This document shows positions 36,060-47,100 of a DNA stretch of 64,000 bases, one piece after another. The first letter of the stretch is position 1, and every line of letters starts with the position of its first letter. The stretch is from Bacteroidota bacterium (GTDB lineage Bacteria > Bacteroidota > Bacteroidia > Chitinophagales > Saprospiraceae). The stretch lies in assembly GCA_029557915.1 (NCBI GenBank), contig JAKQHS010000024.1, positions 1 to 64,000 of the forward strand. Direction: 5' to 3'. The notes below the pieces were generated by a model that was not told the origin of the DNA, made no database searches, and was given only the letters and a program-made list of their open reading frames with translations. Both the position numbers and the translations under genes were made by a program.

Positions 36060-38405
36060 ATGCAAACCTATCGGATTCATATCAGCGGATTGGTTCAAGG
36101 CGTTGGCTTCAGGCCTTACGTCAGCCGACTGGCAAAAGAATACAACCTGAAAGGCTGGGTGAGCAATACGAATACCGGGGTATACATTGAGATTACCACA
36201 GAGAAGGAGGAAGCGCTAAAATTCTACCATACCCTCCTGGAACATCCTCCGGAGAATGCCGTGATCAGTCGCCACCACCTGGTGGAAACCGCTTACGCAA
36301 CCTATGCTCGTTTTACCATCCGGCCCAGCACCGGTGACGACAAACCGGACCTGATGCCGGCTCCTGACCTGGCCCTGTGTGCGGACTGCAGGAAAGAATT
36401 GCTGGATAAAACGAACAAACGGTTTCAATACCCCTTTACCACCTGTCTGCAATGCGGCCCCAGGTATTCGATAACCGCCGGATTGCCTTACGACAGGGCA
36501 AACACCACCATGCAGCCCCTGCCCATGTGCAAGGCCTGCGAAGAAGAGTACCGGGACACTGAAAACCGAAGACATTACAGCCAGACCAATTCCTGTAAAA
36601 CCTGCGGGATCCCGATGCACCTCTACAGCCCTCCCGGAGTGCTCCTGACCAGCGATCCGGAAAAAATTATGGATTCCGTTCAGCAAGCGCTGAGGTCCGG
36701 GCTTATTCTGGCAGTTAAAGGCATCGGCGGTTATCTTTTGATGTGCGATGCCACGCAGGAATCCAGCATCCATACCCTCAGGAGCCGAAAACACCGGCCT
36801 TCCAAACCTTTTGCACTTTTATATCCGGATTGTGAAACCGCGGCAGGAGATGTCGAATTGCGTCCATTTGAAATCAAAGCCCTAGAATCGAAGGCAGCGC
36901 CCATTGTATTATGTACCCTGAAGGCGGGCCCCGAATCCGGAATTTGCCATGCCGCCATCGCGCCCGGCCTGGATAAAATCGGCTTAATGCTGCCCGGCAC
37001 CCCATTACTGTTTTTAATTTCAAAAGCATTCGGAAAACCCCTGATCGCCACCAGCGGAAACCTCAGCGGGTCGCCGATCCTCTTTAAGGACGAAGATGCC
37101 TTGCAGCATTTATTTGAGGTAGCGGACCATATCGTCACCTATGACCGGGAGATCCTCGTACCCCAGGACGACAGCGTAATGCAGTTTACCGCCCAGGGAC
37201 AACAGGTCATCCTGCGCAGGAGCCGGGGTCTGGCTCCCAATTTTTTCCCCAATCCATTTGATCCTGCGGACGGACCGGTTTTGGCCATGGGCGGAGAATT
37301 GAAAAGCGCCTTCGCCCTCCTGGAAGACCGCAATTTTTACATAAGCCAATACCTGGGTGACCAGGGAAAACTGGAATCCCAGGCGAGTTATATCCAAACG
37401 CTGGATCATTTAACCCACCTGCTTAAAGCCCATCCCAGGCATATCCTCATCGACAAACATCCGGAATATGAGGTCTCCCGCATGGGAAAACAAAGGGCCG
37501 CCGAAAAAAACATACCGGTCACCTCCATTCAACATCATAAAGCCCATTTTGGCGCCGTGCTGGCCGAGAATAATCTGCTGGATACCCGGGAGCCTGTATT
37601 GGGTTTTATCTGGGATGGCGCCGGATACGGGGACGATGGCCAAATCTGGGGAGGGGAGATCTTTGTTTATACGGATCATCACATGACCAGAATGGCCCAT
37701 TTGGATTATTTTCCTCAGCTTCTTGGCGATAAGATGAGCAGGGAACCCCGTTTGTCCGCCCTGAGCCTGCTCCGCGGGCTACCCGGAAAACATCACCGGT
37801 TGCTTCCGTTTTTTACATTGCAGGAATGGACGTATTATTCTTCGATGGTGAAAAAGGAGCCCCCGCTGCAGACCAGCAGTGTGGGCCGGTTGCTGGACGG
37901 GATTGCGGCTCTGCTGGGACTGTGCGCGCATAACCGTTTTGAAGGGGAAGCCGCCATGCTCCTGGAAGCCCATGCCAGAAAATGCAAGGATCCGTCAACC
38001 GGTATTTACCCGCTTCCCCTGGTTCATTCCCGCCTCGACTGGCGGGATTTGATTGCCGGCGTCCTGGAAGACCTGGAACAAAACCGGAAAACCGAAGACA
38101 TCGCCTGGAAAGTATTTTATTCCCTGGCCCGAGGCGCAGCAGAGGTGAGCAGGCAATGTGGCATAAAGCGGATTGCGTTCAGCGGGGGAGTTTTCCAGAA
38201 TGTTTTATTGAATGAATTGCTCCACCGCGTCTTTGATGAAAAAAACAGTCTTTATTTTCACCGGAAAACCAGCCCTAACGACGAATGCATTGGTCTCGGC
38301 CAACTGGCCTGTTACCACATCCTGAACCGGCAACCCGATAAAACAGGCAAATTAAACAGGAGTACGCCGGTCCTGACCATCCGATCTAACCCTTTAATTT
38401 TATAA
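36060..38405 (+). CDS. hypF: Carbamoyltransferase HypF
   Basis: The 781-residue enzyme starts the synthesis of the CN ligands of the [NiFe] centre from carbamoyl phosphate. An acylphosphatase domain (about 1-90, GLVQGVGFRPYVSRLA) is followed by two zinc fingers (about 105-185, CADC, CLQCG, CKAC, CKTCG), a YrdC-like domain (about 200-380) and a Kae1-like domain with HHKAHF and GAGYGDDG. Full length, and in frame with the rest of the hyp operon. Confidence 0.97.
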   Translation: MQTYRIHISGLVQGVGFRPYVSRLAKEYNLKGWVSNTNTGVYIEITTEKEEALKFYHTLLEHPPENAVISRHHLVETAYATYARFTIRPSTGDDKPDLMPAPDLALCADCRKELLDKTNKRFQYPFTTCLQCGPRYSITAGLPYDRANTTMQPLPMCKACEEEYRDTENRRHYSQTNSCKTCGIPMHLYSPPGVLLTSDPEKIMDSVQQALRSGLILAVKGIGGYLLMCDATQESSIHTLRSRKHRPSKPFALLYPDCETAAGDVELRPFEIKALESKAAPIVLCTLKAGPESGICHAAIAPGLDKIGLMLPGTPLLFLISKAFGKPLIATSGNLSGSPILFKDEDALQHLFEVADHIVTYDREILVPQDDSVMQFTAQGQQVILRRSRGLAPNFFPNPFDPADGPVLAMGGELKSAFALLEDRNFYISQYLGDQGKLESQASYIQTLDHLTHLLKAHPRHILIDKHPEYEVSRMGKQRAAEKNIPVTSIQHHKAHFGAVLAENNLLDTREPVLGFIWDGAGYGDDGQIWGGEIFVYTDHHMTRMAHLDYFPQLLGDKMSREPRLSALSLLRGLPGKHHRLLPFFTLQEWTYYSSMVKKEPPLQTSSVGRLLDGIAALLGLCAHNRFEGEAAMLLEAHARKCKDPSTGIYPLPLVHSRLDWRDLIAGVLEDLEQNRKTEDIAWKVFYSLARGAAEVSRQCGIKRIAFSGGVFQNVLLNELLHRVFDEKNSLYFHRKTSPNDECIGLGQLACYHILNRQPDKTGKLNRSTPVLTIRSNPLIL

Positions 38406-38406
38406 A

Positions 38407-38682
38407 ATGTGCCTTGCGATTCCAGGTAAAATCCTTTCCATCAGCCGTCAGCTGGATGAGACTTTCCAGTTTGGAACGGTTTCTTTTGGCGGCATTCACA
38501 AAGAAGTGAATCTCTGTATGGTGCCCGAAGCCAAAGTCAATGATTATGTACTGGTGCATGTCGGGGTGGCGATCAGTGTCATCGACGAAGCAGAGGCCCG
38601 GCTCACCTTTGAGTACCTGAAACAAATGGGAGAAGTGAATGAACTGAAAACCGGCTCCGACCCCGGGGTTTCCTTTAATTAA
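38407..38682 (+). CDS. hypC: Hydrogenase assembly chaperone HypC
   Basis: The 91-residue protein starts MCLAIPGKILS, with the essential Cys2 exposed after Met removal. It holds the Fe(CN)2CO unit with HypD and passes it to the large subunit. It begins 1 bp after hypF stops. Confidence 0.95.
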   Translation: MCLAIPGKILSISRQLDETFQFGTVSFGGIHKEVNLCMVPEAKVNDYVLVHVGVAISVIDEAEARLTFEYLKQMGEVNELKTGSDPGVSFN

Positions 38683-38701
38683 AGAATGATAAAAATAAAG
38701 C

Positions 38702-39805
38702 ATGAAATATTTATCCGAATACCGCGACCCCGAAATGGTGGATGAATTCCTGCAGGAGATCCATCGCGTGACCACCAAACCGTGGACGCTGATGGAAGTC
38801 TGCGGAGGGCAGACCCACAGCCTGGTCAAGAACGGTATTCTTGATATGCTTCCCCCCCGGATCACTATGGTGCATGGTCCGGGTTGCCCGGTTTGTGTCA
38901 CCAGTGTCCGGGTGATCGACGAAGCGGTCTTTCTCGCCAAACAACCCAACATCATCTTTACCTCCTTCGGGGATATGTTGCGGGTACCCGGCAGCGATAA
39001 AAACCTCCTGGAAGCGAAAGCCGAAGGGGCTGATGTGCGCATGCTCTATTCCCCCCTGGAAGCGCTTGAAATTGCGAAAGAAAACCCGGACAAAGAAGTG
39101 GTATTCTTTGCCGTTGGCTTTGAAACCACGGCGCCCGCTAACGCTTTAAGCGTGATCCAGGCCAGCCGGCTGGGCATCCGGAATTACAGCATTCTGGCTT
39201 CCCATGTCCTGGTGCCGCCCGCTATGGAAGCCATCCTGAGCGACCCGGAAAACAAAATCGACGGATTTTTAGCTGCGGGGCATGTATGTACCATCATGGG
39301 CATGGAGGAATATTACCCGATTGCGGAAAAATTCAAAACCCCCATCGTGATCACCGGTTTTGAGCCCGTGGACTTGTTGCAGGGAATACTGATGACCGTG
39401 CGGCAATTGGAAGACGGAAAAGCAAGGGTGGAAAACCAATACTCCCGATACGTCCGAAGGGCCGGCAACCCTATGGCCATCCAGACGATACAAGAGGTTT
39501 TTGCAGTTAGTGATAAAACCTGGAGGGGCATCGGTTCCATTCCGCAAAGCGGATATGAAGTCAACGAAGCTTATAAATGGTACAATGCCCGGCTCAAATT
39601 CAAGCTGGATTTACCGGCAGCCCCCGAAAACCCGGCCTGTATCAGCGGCGCAATCATGAAAGGAATAAAAAAACCTAAAGATTGCCCCAATTTTGGAACG
39701 GCCTGCACCCCTGAACATCCCCTCGGAGCCCCGATGGTCAGCAGTGAAGGCGCCTGTGCCGCTTATTACCATTATTCTTCGCCCGTGGAATGGGCTCAAC
39801 CCTGA
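38702..39805 (+). CDS. hypD: Fe-S scaffold HypD
   Basis: The 367-residue protein has the conserved segments [32 protein letters not shown] and the C-terminal Cys cluster ([20 protein letters not shown] then CAAYYHY). It assembles the Fe(CN)2CO moiety with HypC and HypE. Normal length. Confidence 0.97.
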   Translation: MKYLSEYRDPEMVDEFLQEIHRVTTKPWTLMEVCGGQTHSLVKNGILDMLPPRITMVHGPGCPVCVTSVRVIDEAVFLAKQPNIIFTSFGDMLRVPGSDKNLLEAKAEGADVRMLYSPLEALEIAKENPDKEVVFFAVGFETTAPANALSVIQASRLGIRNYSILASHVLVPPAMEAILSDPENKIDGFLAAGHVCTIMGMEEYYPIAEKFKTPIVITGFEPVDLLQGILMTVRQLEDGKARVENQYSRYVRRAGNPMAIQTIQEVFAVSDKTWRGIGSIPQSGYEVNEAYKWYNARLKFKLDLPAAPENPACISGAIMKGIKKPKDCPNFGTACTPEHPLGAPMVSSEGACAAYYHYSSPVEWAQP

Positions 39806-39840
39806 TTCACCCCGGTCCTGTCCGGAACAAAAAGCATATC

Positions 39841-40896
39841 ATGACCCACACCGTAAAAATGAATTTAAATTGCCCGATGCCCAAATTTGATTATGATAAA
39901 ATCACGCTGGGACACGGCAGTGGCGGATTGCTGACCCACCGGTTATTGAAAAGCGGTGTGTTTGATCTGTTCAAAAACAGCATGATGGACCAGCAACACG
40001 ATGGGGCCTCCTTTGAAATCCAGGGCCGGCAGGCCTTCAGCACCGACAGTTATGTCGTTTCCCCCATTTTTTTCCCTGGCGGAAACATAGGCGATCTCGC
40101 CGTCAACGGCACCGTCAATGACCTGGCCATGTGCGGAGCTTCCGCCAAATACCTGTCCCTGAGTTTTATCATTGAAGAAGGCCTGACCATGGAATCGTTT
40201 TGGGAAATCCTGGTCAGCATCAAAAAAGCTGCGGATAAAGCGGGTGTGATGGTGGTCACCGGGGATACCAAGGTGGTGGAAAAAGGCAAGGGCGACCAGC
40301 TTTTTATCAATACCTCCGGGATCGGACCCATCCACCCCCGTGCTCAAATTCACCACCACCGGATCGAAGCGGGGGATTCCATTGTCGTAAGTGGAAATAT
40401 TGCCACCCATGGCATTACCATCATGAGCCTGCGCAAGGGACTCGGTTTCGAGACCGATGTGCGGAGCGATACCACCAATCTCAATCATACGGTCATTCAC
40501 CTGATCGATAAGTTCGGGGAAGACATCAAATTCGTCCGCGACCCCACCCGGGGCGGCCTTGCTTCGGTTTTGAATGAAATTGCCGAACTCACCCAGCTGT
40601 GTTATCAACTGGACCAAAAATCCATCCCCATTGACCCCCAGGTCGAAGGGGCATGTGAAATGCTTGGACTGGACCCCCTGTATGTCGCCAATGAAGGCGT
40701 CTTCGTAGCCGTGATAAAAAAAGAGATCACCGGGGAATTCCTCGATCTGCTGAAACGGGACGAAAGAGGCAGGCAGGCCGCCCTCATCGGCGAAGTCAAT
40801 ACCAGTTACCCGGGAAAAGTGATCCTGAAGAGCCGCATCGGGGGAAGCCGGGTAGTCAATTATCTGACCGGGGAACAATTGCCCAGGATTTGTTGA
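39841..40896 (+). CDS. hypE: Carbamoyl dehydratase HypE
   Basis: About 351 residues. It turns the S-carbamoyl group on its own C-terminal cysteine into thiocyanate, which becomes the CN ligand. ITLGHGSGGLLTHRLL, VNGTVNDLAMCGA, VTGDTKVVEKG and DPTRGGLASVLNEIAE are diagnostic, and the protein ends PRIC with the required Cys. The frame is open to 39790 inside hypD; Met at 39841 (or 39859) avoids the overlap. Last gene of the operon. Confidence 0.96.
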   Translation: MTHTVKMNLNCPMPKFDYDKITLGHGSGGLLTHRLLKSGVFDLFKNSMMDQQHDGASFEIQGRQAFSTDSYVVSPIFFPGGNIGDLAVNGTVNDLAMCGASAKYLSLSFIIEEGLTMESFWEILVSIKKAADKAGVMVVTGDTKVVEKGKGDQLFINTSGIGPIHPRAQIHHHRIEAGDSIVVSGNIATHGITIMSLRKGLGFETDVRSDTTNLNHTVIHLIDKFGEDIKFVRDPTRGGLASVLNEIAELTQLCYQLDQKSIPIDPQVEGACEMLGLDPLYVANEGVFVAVIKKEITGEFLDLLKRDERGRQAALIGEVNTSYPGKVILKSRIGGSRVVNYLTGEQLPRIC

Positions 40897-40905
40897 AGGG
40901 GATCC

Positions 40906-40922
40906 GGTAAACGCGGTTTACC
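40906..40922. promoter_or_regulatory. Perfect 17-bp palindrome after hypE
   Basis: GGTAAACGCGGTTTACC has 7-bp arms around GCG, 9 bp after the hypE stop and 69 bp before the next gene. No T-run follows, so an operator (LacI-like half-sites GTAAAC) fits better than a terminator. Confidence 0.45.
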
Positions 40923-40991
40923 AATAAAAGGATATATAGTCCTTATTCCGATCTTTGTTTTCTGCGTTCCGTTTAAACCGCTCCAGGCACG

Positions 40992-42248
40992 ATGTACCAA
41001 ATTTTTAGAGTCAACAAAGTTGTAAGCCTGATCCCGGCCCTGGCCCTGGTCTTCCTGAGCTATACCATTTCATCCGGTCAGAAAATAAAAAGAGCAGCCC
41101 TCCGGGAGGAAATGGATAGCATACTTCTTGCCCATGTGGATCGTGGCGACATTCCGGGTGCGGTGGTTCAGATCAAAAAAGGGAAAAAAAGGATCCATCG
41201 CCAGGCCTATGGTTATGCCCGACTTTATGATTCCCAAAAACGGGTCTTGCCGGACCCGGAGAAAATGACCGTGAATCATATTTTTGACCTCGCCTCCCTG
41301 ACCAAGGTGATAGGTACCACGACCGCCCTCATGTGGTTGGTCGATCACCGGCAGATTTCCCTGGATGATCCGGTCGCGAAATACCTAGAAGCTTTTAATA
41401 CCCCTGAGAAAATGGGGATCCGGATACGCCATTTATTGTCGCACAGCGGCGGCCTTTACGAATGGTATCCCTTGTATTACCGGGCATCCAGCCGGGCGGA
41501 AAGTTATTCCCTCATTGCCAGCCTGCCCCTGAAATACAAACTGGGAGAGGACCGTCATTACAGCGACCTGGGATTTGTGATCCTCGGGCAACTCATAGAA
41601 CGGGTGTCCGGAATGACCCTGGACCAGTTTATGGAGCAAAAAATATTTAAACCACTGGGAATGAGAAAAACCCTTTACAATCCGCAACAGAAAAAACACT
41701 TCCGGAAAATCGCGGCCACCTCCCACGGCAATCCCTATGAAAAAAGAATGGTATACGATTCCACCCTTGGCTTTCAGGTCAAAGGGATCGATCCCGAAGC
41801 CTGGAACGGCTGGAGGACCCATACCTTGATGGGGGAGGTGAATGATGGCAATGCCTGGTATGCCAATGGCGGCGTTTCGGGGGCCGCAGGCTTATTTTCC
41901 ACAGCCAGGGATGTTCAAAAGGTGATTGACCTGATCCTGAACCCTGACCGGGTCAGACCATTCATTTCCAAAAAAACCATCGATTCCTTTTTGAGCAAAG
42001 ACCAGTATAAAAACGGGTTGGGCTGGATGATGGATACGACCTATTCCTTTATCCGGGGCGGGCCCGAAGGCAGTTTTGGCCATACGGGTTTCACCGGTAC
42101 CAGCATCGCGGTCATTCCTGCCTGTAATATTTCCATTGTTCTCCTGATCAACCGGCAGCACACCGGCCTTTCGGACCAGGGGCTCTATTATAATGTGGGG
42201 CCCATCCGGGAACAGGTTTTTAAGGCGGTTCTAAAATACTGCCGTTGA
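40992..42248 (+). CDS. Serine hydrolase, beta-lactamase/class C fold
   Basis: The 418-residue protein has a signal-like N-terminus (about 8-30) and the serine-transferase motifs SLTK (Ser102, Lys105) and YSD (Tyr190-Asp192). A His-Thr-Gly segment near the end (GHTGFTGTS) takes the place of KTG. It may be a periplasmic DD-peptidase, esterase or amidase; this family is too diverse to choose. It follows the 17-bp palindrome and is separate from the hyp operon. Confidence 0.88.
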   Translation: MYQIFRVNKVVSLIPALALVFLSYTISSGQKIKRAALREEMDSILLAHVDRGDIPGAVVQIKKGKKRIHRQAYGYARLYDSQKRVLPDPEKMTVNHIFDLASLTKVIGTTTALMWLVDHRQISLDDPVAKYLEAFNTPEKMGIRIRHLLSHSGGLYEWYPLYYRASSRAESYSLIASLPLKYKLGEDRHYSDLGFVILGQLIERVSGMTLDQFMEQKIFKPLGMRKTLYNPQQKKHFRKIAATSHGNPYEKRMVYDSTLGFQVKGIDPEAWNGWRTHTLMGEVNDGNAWYANGGVSGAAGLFSTARDVQKVIDLILNPDRVRPFISKKTIDSFLSKDQYKNGLGWMMDTTYSFIRGGPEGSFGHTGFTGTSIAVIPACNISIVLLINRQHTGLSDQGLYYNVGPIREQVFKAVLKYCR

Positions 42249-42282
42249 AGCGCTTTTATAAAACCGACGTTTCGGAACAACA

Positions 42283-42314
42283 ATTCCACAATTCAGCAAT
42301 TCAGTAATTCAACC
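42283..42314. repeat. 8-bp tandem repeat downstream of a serine hydrolase gene
   Basis: Four 8-bp units in strict phase: ATTCCACA, ATTCAGCA, ATTCAGTA, ATTCAACC. It lies between two convergent genes. Confidence 0.8.
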
Positions 42315-42346
42315 CTCTGTATCCTCTCCTTTCCAAAAACAAGAAA

Positions 42347-42364
42347 GGCCGGCTTTCACCGGCC
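42347..42364 (-). terminator. Intrinsic terminator of the susCD operon
   Basis: GGCCGG and CCGGCC pair perfectly across a 6-base loop. Read on the minus strand, the stem is followed by a T-rich tail (TTTCTTGTTTTT), 43 bp after the susD stop. Confidence 0.7.
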
Positions 42365-42406
42365 CTTCCTTAAAAGACTATACTTGCATTGAAAAACCTC
42401 GCTGTA

Positions 42407-44146
42407 TCAATAGCCCGGATTTTGAGGGTAAGGGGTCCCCGTGGTCACCAGGTTGATCTGGCTCTGCGGGATGGGCCTCAGGTAATGAAAATCCTTGAAT
42501 CCGGCGATGGGATTGTATTTGGCCAGGCGGTCCTTGAGTGTTTTGGTGCGCACCAGGTCATACCATCGCTGGTATTCCCCGTAAAACTCGCGGGTTCGCT
42601 CGTCCATGATAAAGTCTATGTTCAGGTCGGCCGTCGTGATTTTCATGGCATTCGCCGCCGCCGCATTTTGCTCCGCATTCCGGCTGCTTAGGAAGGCCGC
42701 CCGCTGACGGATCACATTTATATGATTGGCCGCGTCATCCAGTTTTCCGGCCTTAAAAGCGGCTTCGGCAGCCACCATATACGTGTCCGCAAAACGGAAC
42801 ATGATAAAGGGGCGGTCCGACGGATCGTTGGGCGTAAGGCGGGTGATGTCATCGTATTTCTTCATGGCCGGGTACATTGAACCGGTATACTGGCTCGGGG
42901 TGAAAAGGACCCCGCGGAAAGCACGCCTTTCCTCTTCGGTGACTTCCCTGCCGATCATCCAGATGGCCGTATCAATGCCTCTTCTCAATGGACCTTGCAG
43001 GGTGTTGATCGTGATGGTCCGGTTATAGATCCACACGGTCTGGAAGGTTTTATTGTATCGGGTGTCGTTGACCCTTTCACCGAAGGCGACATTCTGGGTA
43101 TAAGCCGAAGGGCGGAAGCGGAGGAAGGGACGGCCGTTGACCACGTCGCGGTCCATCATCACATTATTGTTGACGGGCAAACCGGAAATACCCGCGTTGA
43201 CATTTAGGGCTACCCCGCTGTAATTGGGCCTCCAATAGAAGAGGGACCCGTTTTGTTTGGGGTTGTTTGCTCCGAATCCCAGTCCATAGCCCGATTCACT
43301 GGCCGTGGCATCGGTATTCCGGTCGATCACCCAGATGGTTTCCTTGCCGTATTCATTCCCTTCCTTGTTGGCATCGAAAAAATCCTGCCAGAGGTCAAGG
43401 CCGTATTTGGCCTTATCCGCAATCAGTTGCTGGGCGGTGGCCTGAGCATTGGCAAAATCATCGCCTGTCGCAGCGGAGGACCATCCCTTGGTCAGGTAAA
43501 CCTTTGCCAGGACATGGAGGGCGACGGCTTTCGCGGCACGGCCCGGTGAAGGGGAGGGTTTGTCGGGCAATTCCACGCTGGCTTCTTTCAGGTCTTTGAT
43601 GATGGCCGCATAAACATCGGCAATGGGCTGCCGGCTGGCCGAGGTCGAAGGTTCGGTCACAAAATTGAGGTTCAGGCTCACCTCGCCGAAGGTCTGAACC
43701 AGCAGGAAGTAATACCAGGCCCTCAGAAATTTGGCCTCCGCGATGACCGCCTGTTTGGTAGCCGCCGGCATATTGGCTGCCGGACCTAACTCTATCACCC
43801 CGTTACAATTATTGATGGCCTGATAAGAAATATCCCAGATGGCTTGGGCGGTCCCCTCGGAAGTCAGGATCCCATAGGTAAACAGGTTGCTGGAAGATCC
43901 ATCACCCCGCAACATTTCATCCGTTCCGGCAGAGGTGGAATAGGAAAACCCTTCGGTGCCCCAGAGAAAACGCATCAGGGAATAGGCGGCGACCACCCCG
44001 GCCTGGATACCCTCAGGCGTTTTGAAATATTCGGGGGAAAGAGAAGACCTTTCCTGCTCGTCCAGGATCCGGTCGCAGCCCTGGTTGAAAAACAGGCATC
44101 CAACGGAAAGAAGGACCAATATTTTTTTCTTGAAAGTCATATTCAT
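42407..44146 (-). CDS. SusD/RagB family nutrient-binding lipoprotein
   Basis: The 579-residue outer-membrane lipoprotein has a lipobox near NQGC and the SusD-type order of helical TPR-like segments. FLRAWYYFLLVQTFGEV is the typical first repeat, and RFADTYMVAAEAAFKAG and FYGEYQRWYDLVRTKTL with the LRPIPQSQI ending complete the pattern. It binds the substrate delivered to the SusC partner. The ligand is unknown. It lies 20 bp after susC and ends before a good terminator. Confidence 0.95.
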   Translation of the reverse strand: MNMTFKKKILVLLSVGCLFFNQGCDRILDEQERSSLSPEYFKTPEGIQAGVVAAYSLMRFLWGTEGFSYSTSAGTDEMLRGDGSSSNLFTYGILTSEGTAQAIWDISYQAINNCNGVIELGPAANMPAATKQAVIAEAKFLRAWYYFLLVQTFGEVSLNLNFVTEPSTSASRQPIADVYAAIIKDLKEASVELPDKPSPSPGRAAKAVALHVLAKVYLTKGWSSAATGDDFANAQATAQQLIADKAKYGLDLWQDFFDANKEGNEYGKETIWVIDRNTDATASESGYGLGFGANNPKQNGSLFYWRPNYSGVALNVNAGISGLPVNNNVMMDRDVVNGRPFLRFRPSAYTQNVAFGERVNDTRYNKTFQTVWIYNRTITINTLQGPLRRGIDTAIWMIGREVTEEERRAFRGVLFTPSQYTGSMYPAMKKYDDITRLTPNDPSDRPFIMFRFADTYMVAAEAAFKAGKLDDAANHINVIRQRAAFLSSRNAEQNAAAANAMKITTADLNIDFIMDERTREFYGEYQRWYDLVRTKTLKDRLAKYNPIAGFKDFHYLRPIPQSQINLVTTGTPYPQNPGY

Positions 44147-44166
44147 AATTTTTGAAAATCGAAGGA

Positions 44167-47100
44167 TTAAAATTTAAGATTGATTCCGGCATTGAACATC
44201 CGGGTCGGCGGCGTATTGATGCCGACCGTGATGGCCCTGCCGGGAGCACCGGCGGTCCCGCTGCCCTGGGGTGCCAGGGCACCCCCGTAACCGGTTCCTT
44301 CCGGATCGATGCCATAGCCGTCGCGGACAAAAGGTGAATAGAGGATCAATGGATTCTGCGCCGTCACATAAACTTTTAATGAACCGATTCCGTATTTCGT
44401 CAGCAGTTTCTCCGGAAAATTATATCCCAGGTTGACGCTGCGGAGTTTGATGAAGGACCCGTCGTGGTAACCCAGGGTGGAATAATAATCGGCATTGTTG
44501 GTCAGGCCGTCCGGCTGCGGAAATTCATTGGTCGGATTGTCCGGAGTCCAATAATCGACCTTCATCTGATTGACCCTTCCCTGTCCAAAGAAGGCATATC
44601 CTCCCGCACCTCCGGCATTGGATTGGAAATAGGTGGCTACGACCTGACCCCCCATCCGCGCAAACATCACTGCAGAGAGTTCGAAATTTTTATAGGAAAT
44701 GCGGTTGGTCAGGCCCCCGATCCAGTCCGGCTGGAAAGAACCGAGCACCTGCATATCGTTTGCGTCGATCTTGCCGTCCTTGTTGGCGTCTTCCAGTTTG
44801 ATCCTGCCCGGGATGGAGTTGAATTTTTTTGCCTCTTCCGCTTCCGAGGTCTGCCATACGCCCAGTTTTTTGAAATCATAAATGACGGTCAAGGGTTGTC
44901 CCACAAACCAGCCGTTGCCGATATCCCTCAGTTTTCCCGGCTCTTCCAGTGCCACGATTTCCTCCCGGTTGATGGAGAAGTTCAAATCGGTGGACCAACG
45001 GAAGCCTCCGGGAGTCTGGACATTGATGGAACTGAGCGAAACTTCCACGCCGTGTCCTTTGGTTTGGGCGGCATTGGTCAGGAAGGAACCGGCCCCGTTG
45101 CTGATGGGCAGGCTTTTCGATACCAGGATGTCTTTGGTTTTCTGGGTATATACATCGATGGAACCCATAATCCTGTCCCGGAACAAACCAAAATCAAGTC
45201 CCAGGTTTTGATTGGTGGTAGATTCCCATTTCAGGTTTTTATTGGGCAGGGCGCTGACAAAATATCCCAGTACGTTGGTCGCCCCGAAATTGTAATTGTT
45301 CCGGGACAGGCCCCCCAGGGTACCATAAGGCTGAACGGACTGGTTTGAGGTGATCCCCCATCCCAAGCGGAGTTTGAGGCCGGTGATGAATTTGGAATTT
45401 TTGAGAAATGCTTCGTTTGCGATATTCCAACCCAAGGCAACCGCCGGATAGGTAAACCACTGGTTGCCTGGAGAGAGCACCGAAGACCCGTCCCTCCTGA
45501 GGGTGGCGGTCAGCAGATATTTGTCATCCAGGACATAATTTAATCTCCCCATATAAGATACCAAACCTCTTTTGGAATAACCGTTGCCGTTGTTGTTTAC
45601 CACGACGCTGTTGGCCAGGGTGAAGTTGTATTCCTGCACATAGTCCGCGGGCAGGCTGGTAGCCTGGAAGGCGCTGCTGAACCCCTGGTCTTCCTGGACA
45701 CTGAACAAACCCGTGAGGGTAAGCCGGTGTCTTTCGGCAAAGGTTTTTTCATAAGTCAGCAGGTTTTCGATGACGTAGGACCAGGCCTCCCCGTTGTCGA
45801 TATTGGCCTGGGTCTGGCCGGATGGATTGATGATGGTATTGGTCCCACGGTACTGGCCCCGGTAATCCTGGCGGTAATCCAGGCCGATGTTGGCCCTGTA
45901 TTTGAGGCCTTTGACCAGATCCACCTCGCCATAAAGGCTGTTGAAAGTCCGGATTCTCCTCCTGCTGTCCTTGATCGCATCTTTATTATTGAGGGTCAGC
46001 GGATTGGCTGTGGCCGTCCCGTCCACCGTACCCAGAAGGGGAAAGAGGTTGAGACTTCCGTCGGGGAGGTATGGAGACAACAGCGGGCTGATCCGCATGA
46101 TGTTAAACATGGGATTAATGCCTTCCCCGTGATTGTTGCTCAGGGTGTTCAGGGTGTTTAGGCCGACCTTGATCCTGTTCCCGATGCGCGCATCAATGGT
46201 TGAACGGATGGAAGCCCTGTTGAAGGAAATGCCCGGGAGATTGCCGGTTTCTTTATAAAAACCACCGGATAATCCATACTGCGTGGTTTCCGATCCGCCG
46301 GCAACGCTCAGTTCATGATTCATGACAGAACCGTCCTGATAAACCAGGTCATACCAGTCGGTACTGGTCCCATTGGCAATCCCGGCCAATTCATCCACGC
46401 TGAATTCCACGATGCCCCCACCCGCATTATAACGGGCATCTTCCTTGAATTTTTTGAATTCGGGGCCGGTCAGAAGCCGGTATTGATCGGTTTGACTGAC
46501 CTGGCCGATATATCCATTATAGCTGATCTGCGCTTTTCCCGGTTTTCCTCTTTTGGTCGTAATCAGGATCACACCGTTGGAACCCCTGGAACCATAGATG
46601 GCCGTGGCGGAGGCATCTTTCAAAACTTCAAGACCGGCGATGTCATCGGGATTAAGGTCGTTGATACTCCCTCCGTAAGGAATGCCGTCCACAATGATCA
46701 GGGGACTGTTTTGAGCTTCGTTCTCCCCGACGGTCCTGCCCAGGCTGCGGTTGCCCCGGATCCGGATGGACCCGGCAGTGCCCGGCCTGACCCCGTTGCG
46801 TGCAATGTCCACTCCGGGGATCTGGCCCTGGAGGGCCCCGATCACGTTTGCTGAGGGGACTTCGCGGAGAGTCTGCTCCTTGATGCTTACGATAGACCCG
46901 GTGACATCCCTCCTTTTCTGAGTCCCGTAGCCGGTGACCACGATTTCTTCCAGGGAAGAGGCGGAAGGCTGGATCTGTATATTGATGCTGGCCTGTCCGT
47001 TCACCGCGACTTCATTGACCTGGTAACCCACATAGGAAACCACCAGGATCGCATCCGGTGCGGCATTCAAGCTATAGTAACCGTTTACATCGGTAGCTGT

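Noticed and set aside
44464-45348. 294-residue open frame antisense to the susC gene
   Set aside because: The susC reading is diagnostic over this stretch; the antisense frame has no motif.
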